Source of the DNA: Capitella teleta | Taxonomy: Eukaryota; Annelida; Polychaeta; Capitellidae | Assembly (NCBI GenBank): GCA_000328365.1 | Contig: KB312171.1 | Location: 50,405 to 114,404, forward strand | Direction of reading: 5' to 3' | Length of the DNA: 64,000 nucleotides | Shown: positions 58,844 through 64,000 of the stretch, one piece after another | Numbering within the stretch: position 1 is the stretch's first letter | Layout: each line of letters opens with the position of its first letter | Made by a program: the position numbers and the translations under genes | The notes under the pieces: generated by a model | The model's input: only the letters and a program-made list of their open reading frames with translations | Database searches by the model: none | Told to the model about the DNA's origin: nothing

Positions 58844-59721
58844 CAGTAAAACCCCGCTAACTCGAAAACGGATAACTCGAAGACCCCTCTTCGTCGAAGT
58901 GTTTTCAAATTCCCGACGACTCCCCTATACTTTAGCATTACAGATTGCTCGGATTCCTCGAACTCCGCTTCGTCGAAAAAAACTGTTCCTCGAACATATT
59001 TTTCGGTCCCTTGAGTAAAATCGAATCGTATTCGTCGAAGTTTTTTTTTTTTTTTTTTAGATCAAAGAACCCTTTCGCTAATTGCAATTAACGCCACTCT
59101 GTTTACTGTTTTGGACAATCGTTTATAGAGTTCGACTCGCGTGTCACCTCTCGCATTCACGATGCTTAGTTAACAATAAAAGAGAGAGCATGTAGTGGAT
59201 TTTCGATCGGAGTAAAACACATGAAGGCGTTTTTGATGAAGACGATTACAGAAAGCGGTATAGCCTCTGGTGTTGAATAGGCGGGAAACAACAATAATAA
59301 ACAAACACTGCCCATCAGTATAAAACCCGATCATTCGTCACAACAAATTAATCAGTCTGTGACTGTCTGTCGACGAATCTCTGCGAGACATATCTGCAAT
59401 AATGGCGACTAAACGAAAGATCACATGTGTAACCCTGGAGACCAAGTTCCTGGCGATCAGCGAAAAGGCCATCGCCGATAAGTTTGGAATCCCACCAAGC
59501 ACCCTGTCAACTTGGATAAAAAATTCTGAGAAGATTCAAGCGCATTGGTCAAGGGTAGGTCATTACGCTATCATAACGTAATTTGAGATCAATATGCTAT
59601 CATAACGTCATCTCATAGATCATAACGTTACCAAAATTCGAAAACCCCGATTCGTCGAAAACCCTCTTCGTCGAAGTGTTTTCGCTGGTCCCTTCAAATT
59701 CGAGTTAGCGGGGTTTTACTG
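58844..59721 (+). mobile_element. pogo/Tigger-type DNA transposon, internally deleted (878 bp)
   Basis: Perfect terminal inverted repeats of at least 23 bp starting CAGTAAAACCCCGCTAACTC, flanked by TA (58842-58843, 59722-59723). Subterminal 'cttcgtcgaagtgttttc' is repeated near both ends. A remnant transposase start lies at 59402. Identical ends suggest recent mobilisation by a full-length relative. Confidence 0.95.
59402..59581 (+). CDS. Remnant Tigger transposase N-terminus (CENP-B-type HTH)
   Basis: A 59-residue frame inside the Tigger element. It starts 'MATKRKITCVTLETKFLAI' and continues with a helix-turn-helix 'AIADKFGIPPSTLSTWIKN', the pattern of the CENP-B N-terminal DNA-binding domain found in TIGD transposases. 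About six residues are missing between 'LAISE' and 'KAIADKF' compared with the family. The frame ends with no catalytic DDE region, because the rest of the gene is deleted. At most a DNA-binding peptide. Confidence 0.75.
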   Translation: MATKRKITCVTLETKFLAISEKAIADKFGIPPSTLSTWIKNSEKIQAHWSRVGHYAIIT

Positions 59722-59723
59722 TA

Positions 59724-60222
59724 GGTATTTTCTCATGATTCTGCGCCAGATATCCGAACTCGACTTTGCTTTGTCAATTATTTGGCTCCGCAATCATTCA
59801 AACATATCTATCTGAATGTAACCTTCTCTTTCCATGTTATTTCTCTTAATTGACTATGCCTCACTCATTATTCTAATTTATATTTTGTCTTCTTTCTTCT
59901 TTGTTCTTTTTCTCTTCACATTACTGTTCCCTTTTTGCACAAATAAATTAGTGTTATTACTAAAGTGTATTTGAAAGCATTTGAAATTTGAGGCCTGGTT
60001 AATACCACCTGATTCTCATATATGATATGAGAATCGGGTGTTAATACAAGGATGTGAACTGCTGAAAAACATGTGCAAGTTGAGTGATCATAAATCATAA
60101 TCATGCTTCCATCTTTTTTTCTTTTTTTTTTTTCTAAATGTGGTCATCTAGGAAGTGATTATAATAGGCCTGCATACGGTTTTCAGGCAATCACCATTTA
60201 GTACATTTACAGTGTTTCTTTA
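59724..60222. other. No gene seen; one perfect-looking hairpin
   Basis: Non-coding. Contains a 16-bp stem with a 3-nt loop at 60,006-60,040. Confidence 0.5.
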
Positions 60223-60395
60223 TGGTGGTGGTCGAATGGTAAGCGTGCTCGCCTCGAAAGGGCTTGGCGCTGGCCACTGGAGGTTCGAAGCCAGCTACCA
60301 ACCTTGTGTTCTTGTGTAAGGCACTTATCTCCTGCTTTACCTCCTAGGGCCACATAGTTGCTTCAGGATTCCGAGTTTAAATAAGCCCACAAAAA
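60223..60395 (+). mobile_element. tRNA-derived SINE
   Basis: Begins 'tggtggtggtcgaatggtaa' (A-box region); a B-box 'GGTTCGAAGCC' lies ~55 bp on. Then come 'ccaaccttgtgttctt', 'aaggcactta' and 'aataagccca' plus an A-rich end. Same family as the minus-strand copy at 9,233-9,432. Not a functional tRNA gene, as no anticodon arm can be drawn. Confidence 0.75.
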
Positions 60396-60580
60396 ATATA
60401 CGTGCACACTTGAATGGATATAATTACATTTGCATTGCATGCAAGGCTGGTTTCTTTCATTGGAACCGATTAATGCCATCCATTCTCAAGATTAAAAGCA
60501 TTCGTTCTGGTATGAAGCAACTCAGTCGAAATTTGTATTTCGTGCAGCTCTTAAATTGAGTGAATAACACTTCTTACGTG

Positions 60581-61369
60581 ATGGTGATGGGCATGGAAAG
60601 CAGCTTGTTTGTGGTTTGCTGTGTTTTGATCATCTCAGTGGAGTGTGCGGGGGGGGGGTTAGATACCATCGGTGGAAATCTGGTCTGACTGAAATTCCAC
60701 AGGATATTCCTTTGGATGTTACTTCAATATCCCTCGGAGACAACTCTATCACGACAATTGGTCCCAAAGCATTCAGCAATTTTACAGAATTGAAGGAAGT
60801 GAACCACTTTGCGAACAAAATAAGCATTATCCATGATGATGCCTTTAGTGGATTGAACAAACTGCGTGCGCTGTCTTTGACCTTCAATGGTTTGACGGAA
60901 GTTCCGATATTGGAGGGTTTAGTGTTGAACAGCCTGCAGCTAGGTCAAAACCGGATTCAGCTGAAGGAGAGTGACTTTGAAAATGTGACCATCAAACATC
61001 TAGAAATCATGAACAACAGAATATACGGCAATCTTTCAGCGATATGTAAATTGTCTGAAACATTACAAGTTCTATATTTACATGGCAATCCGCTTGAGGA
61101 GCGAAGTCCGGCAGAATTATATAACCTGATTCATTCATTGTCTAAAGCAAAAGTTATCAACTTGAAATTTTGTGGCATTGCATCGATACCAGACCTCAGG
61201 CCACTAAACTTGGAATTGTGGATTGCATCGAATCCATTCGAATGTGATTGCAGGTTGACATGGATGAGTGATGCTAACATTTACGATTATATCAAACTGC
61301 AATGCAAATCGCCTGATGAATTTAAATGGAAAAAATTACATAACATACTGTTGGACGATTTGTGCCCAG
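60581..61369 (+). CDS. Leucine-rich-repeat extracellular protein, 5' exon
   Basis: A secreted or membrane LRR protein. An ATG cluster at 60581-60595 opens a good signal peptide ('MESSLFVVCCVLIISVECA'). The LRR frame begins at the end of an LRRNT-like cap ('KSGLTEIPQDIP') and has about six to seven repeats ('ISLGDNSITTIGPKAFSNF', 'LSLTFNGLTEVP', 'LYLHGNPLEE'). It closes with an LRRCT cap ('NPFECDCRLTWM' and two later cysteines). Signal and LRR frames are separated by a run of 10 G at ~60,649; one more G would put them in frame, so a base-calling or assembly error is likely, otherwise the allele is broken. The exon ends at a strong donor (CCCAG/GTAAGG), phase 1, the phase of the EGF exon at 63,390. 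Confidence 0.75.
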
Positions 61370-61539
61370 GTAAGGGAATGTTTTCGTTATTAGCTTTAGT
61401 ATTCGGATCGGATTATTCACGAAATATCCTACATCCAAAGAAGCNGGANAAAAAAAAAAAAAAAAAAAAAAAAGTTATTCTTTTTTTTTTTGTCCTTTTG
61501 TTTTGACATCAAATACTGCTTAGCTTTTTATAACCAGAC
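61370..61539. other. Intron start with undetermined bases
   Basis: Two single N positions (61445, 61449) precede a poly-A/poly-T tract; base quality here is evidently poor. Confidence 0.7.
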
Positions 61540-62400
61540 TCGTAAACGTGTTTATTTCTCCTCCATGCACTGTAGTTGTTGCCGTTTGTTCTTAATAATT
61601 TCCAGTTCAAACTCTCTCCTTACACGCCTCAAAGCTCCTTCCATCGCATTGCACTTCTCTCGAGGTATTGCAACCATTGTCATATCATCAGCATACCTGA
61701 TATTCCACATCTATCTTCCGCCCACCACTTTGCCAACCCTTTCCTACAATCTTCCCGCCATTTCTCGAATAATTATTTCACTTACGGAATTGGAAAGGAG
61801 TGGTGATATTATAAGCAGCCTTGTCTCACCCCTTTCTCCATTGAGAATTCTCCGGTGCGCGGTTTTTCAACTCTTACCACTCCCTTGCACTGTCCTACAG
61901 GCGTTTGACAAGCCATGTCATGAGTTCTGGAACTCTGAATTCTGTGATCTTCCATAGCGCATCGTGGTATACAGAGTCAAAGGCCTTGGTGTAGTTGATG
62001 AACAGAAACCTTTTAGGCTTTTAAGCAACTTTCTGGATTATGTTTCTGGCTACAAGGATGACGTCTGGTGTATCTTTACCCGCGGTGAAATCAATGCTAG
62101 TTCTGATATCGTCCAATCCTCAAACCATTCTCCTGTTCTCCATATGCTGTCAATGATGCCCTTCATCGCTGTAACCACTGTGGCACCTCCTGCTTTGAGG
62201 GACTCGGCTGGTACTCCCACTGCCTTCTTAGTCTTGAGTTTCTTAATGGCCGGTTCAATATCTGCTACTAATATTTCTGGTTCTTCTTCTCCCTTTTCCA
62301 GATATTCATCTGTTCTTGATATCATCCATCACGCACAGAGCAATTCTTCCAGTTGAGTCTTTAATTCCATTGCCTGGCTTGGTGATCTTTCTCTTTGTTG
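61540..62400 (-). mobile_element. RTE/Jockey-type LINE reverse transcriptase fragment
   Basis: On the minus strand, 62325-62050 codes 'AIKKLKTKKAVGVPAESLKA' and 'IIDSIWRTGEWFEDWTISEL', the RT fingers region. Lower down 'IRYADDMTMVAI' (~61,700) is the catalytic box, then 'MEGALRRVRREFELEI'. Stops and shifts separate the pieces. It lies within the putative LRR-EGF intron, opposite to the gene. Confidence 0.8.
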
Positions 62401-63389
62401 GGGCGTTTAGTTGGTAAAAGTTTGGCGCCTATGTGAGCTAACATATTAAAAAGTTTAACGTTTACTCTTTTCAATAATAATTATAACTTCTCAAGTTCGT
62501 GTTTTGGGTACCCTCGGTCTACAATGTAAACTTATGTAAGGATTCCCAAGTGATATAAATTTATACTTTAAAGGTTTTATTCAATTGTAATGGGTGGAAT
62601 CAAATATTATTACCAATTTAAAAGGAACGGAAAACTAATTAGAAAACAAAGGAATTTACACACCAAATTAAACTTAAATGGAAATAACAATAGCACATAA
62701 TAAACTTACTTCTTAACACACAAGTCTCTCGCCTGATGTCTCGCACATGCAGAGGCCTGTTGCCAAGCCTCGCGGGGCTTGGCGTCCAGAGCTCGGCTCT
62801 CTCCCAAAACTAAACTTTAAAATGCTAAATTCTCTACTTATAAAAGGATTGCCGCACGTGCCAGATTATATGCACGCGCTAAACAATTTGCCGAGGGGCC
62901 ATCTGTACTGAGGCCTAAGTCATTCATTTACAACCAAACTATTACGATTAAAATTAAAATTAAACATTCATTAATGATTAATCCACCCTGTATTATTAAT
63001 AAATGCACATCGATAATAATGATTATAATATTGTAGGCCGTGGTTGTCACCCGAGTCCTCCATAGGGGGTCATGACCTTCACAATATGATGATTGGCGCG
63101 AGAGATTCACGATATTTTTTTTCTACGTGTTTTTTTGACATTTGGTTCCCGAGGACGATTGTCTGGCAGACTCAGTCGTATATCCATAAAGAGTTTTATT
63201 CTGATCCTAAATTCACTGGTCTTGTAAACTTGAGACACCTTATAAATTATTAAAACATAATCGTAATTAATCGGTTTGCATAGTGACGGTTACGGATAAA
63301 TGATACAAACGCTTGTATTGTAGCTCATAACTCTGTCAATGCTGCCATGCATAACCCCCATGACGTAATTCCTAGCTACTCTTTAACAG
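62401..63389. other. Intronic/intergenic sequence; no exon recognised
   Basis: AT-rich. A small inverted repeat 'gccaagcc..ggcttggc' lies at ~62,763-62,784. No coding signal. Confidence 0.5.
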
Positions 63390-63572
63390 ATATCAACGAG
63401 TGTGACCATGGCTGCGTGAAGAACTGCACCGACACAATTGCTTCACATGAATGCAACTGCACCGACACAATTGCTTCACATGAATGCAACTGCACCGACA
63501 CAATTGCTTCACATGAATGCAACTGCAGCTGTGGTGATGTCGAGTTCCTCCTTGATGGCAGTAATTGTACAA
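63390..63572 (+). CDS. Calcium-binding-type EGF exon with tripled core
   Basis: A symmetrical phase 1-1 exon (acceptor 'ctttaacag', donor ACAA/GTGAGC). It begins with the cbEGF signature D-I-N-E-C and ends '..FLLDGSNCT'. In the middle an 11-residue unit (CTDTIASHECN) is present three times because of an exact 33-bp tandem repeat (about 63,426-63,524). A normal cbEGF would have it once, giving six cysteines. Phase 1 matches the donor of the upstream LRR exon at 61,369, so LRR and EGF are probably one gene continuing beyond the window. Role unknown, extracellular. Confidence 0.75.
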
Positions 63573-64000
63573 GTGAGCCAAATATCATCATATTGTCCTT
63601 TATATTAACCGCGCCAAGTGACCTGTTTCACTGTTAGGATAAATGCATGGTAGTAGAACATGACCGTTTAAGATTTAAGGGCGCCGAGGTTAAATTTGTC
63701 TCTTCAAAGCTTTATAAATGTTTGAGTTCACATTTAACCATGTATATACTTTATGTGATTGAGAGAAACTGGGGAATAATTATTACGCGTTTTTGACCAA
63801 ATGGATTCAATAATATATTGTGCATTTATATTTCTATCGGGTATCAAAGCACACGATGAGTGATTACAAATCAATAATTCGAGACGCTACTGAAGCTACG
63901 AGTCAACTTGCGTCGTTAACGTAAATAGGCTTGAAATAATTTCACTGATGTGATGGCTTTTTTCGACCTGAGCAACGAGAACTTCTGATTGCTCCATGAA
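63573..64000. other. Probable intron; nothing recognised
   Basis: AT-rich sequence to the right edge without a recognisable next exon. Confidence 0.4.

Noticed and set aside
60223-60300. tRNA gene
   Set aside because: A- and B-box words are present but no cloverleaf or anticodon arm forms; it is a SINE head.
63376-63591. Repetitive minus-strand frames
   Set aside because: Shadows of the tripled EGF exon.

Overview
This is a window of animal nuclear DNA. It is AT-rich, repeat-rich and intron-bearing, with animal-only gene families: a GABA-B-type class C receptor, a rhodopsin-class GPCR, an SLC5 sodium/monocarboxylate symporter, a chloride-type alpha-amylase, C2H2 zinc fingers, a cGAS-like (Mab-21) protein and an LRR/EGF surface protein. 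Repeats include Polinton, CR1/L2-like and RTE-like LINEs, pogo/Tigger-type and other TA-flanked DNA elements and tRNA-derived SINEs. An aquatic invertebrate is the best guess; the phylum cannot be fixed from sequence alone. Many introns are only 46-62 nt long in spite of large, repeat-filled intergenic spaces.

Layout, left to right. A decayed Polinton with a small DNA transposon inside it fills about 0.6-3.6 kb. A duplicated C2H2 zinc-finger locus follows at 4.35-7.0 kb, with one intact nine-finger ORF and one orphan exon. From 7.1 to 14 kb there are a possible solo LTR, SINEs, a type II membrane protein exon (minus strand, 10.3-10.7 kb) and a block duplicated across an assembly gap. A single-exon rhodopsin-class receptor lies at 14.6-15.6 kb (minus). 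Three short exons encoding a Sin3-type PAH domain lie at 17.3-18.35 kb (plus). A MITE, a GPCR fragment and a Gypsy-like fossil occupy 19.8-22 kb. The most notable gene, an ankyrin-repeat/cGAS-like nucleotidyltransferase fusion, is at 22.7-25.9 kb (minus).

The right half holds LINE fragments (26.6-27.8, 36.1-38.5, 57.8-58.7 and 61.5-62.4 kb) and three minus-strand genes whose exons join in phase: an SLC5A8/12-like symporter (14 exons, 632 aa), an alpha-amylase (4 exons, 504 aa) and a GABA-B-like receptor (14 exons, 763 aa). The receptor's 3.9-kb first intron contains two copies of one MITE, a SINE and a foldback repeat. A 40-bp satellite of about 60 copies follows a 431-base gap at 55.2-57.6 kb. 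Then come a pogo/Tigger element with a remnant CENP-B-type DNA-binding ORF, an LRR exon at 60.6-61.4 kb and a calcium-binding-type EGF exon at 63.4-63.6 kb. The EGF exon is in matching phase with the LRR exon, so the two probably belong to one gene that runs off the right edge.

The genes do not form an operon or one pathway. Amylase and the monocarboxylate symporter suit gut nutrition, the two GPCRs suit sensing, and the ankyrin/cGAS-like protein is a candidate innate immune sensor. All coordinates, splice phases and motifs were read by eye; family names come from recognised motifs, not from database searches.
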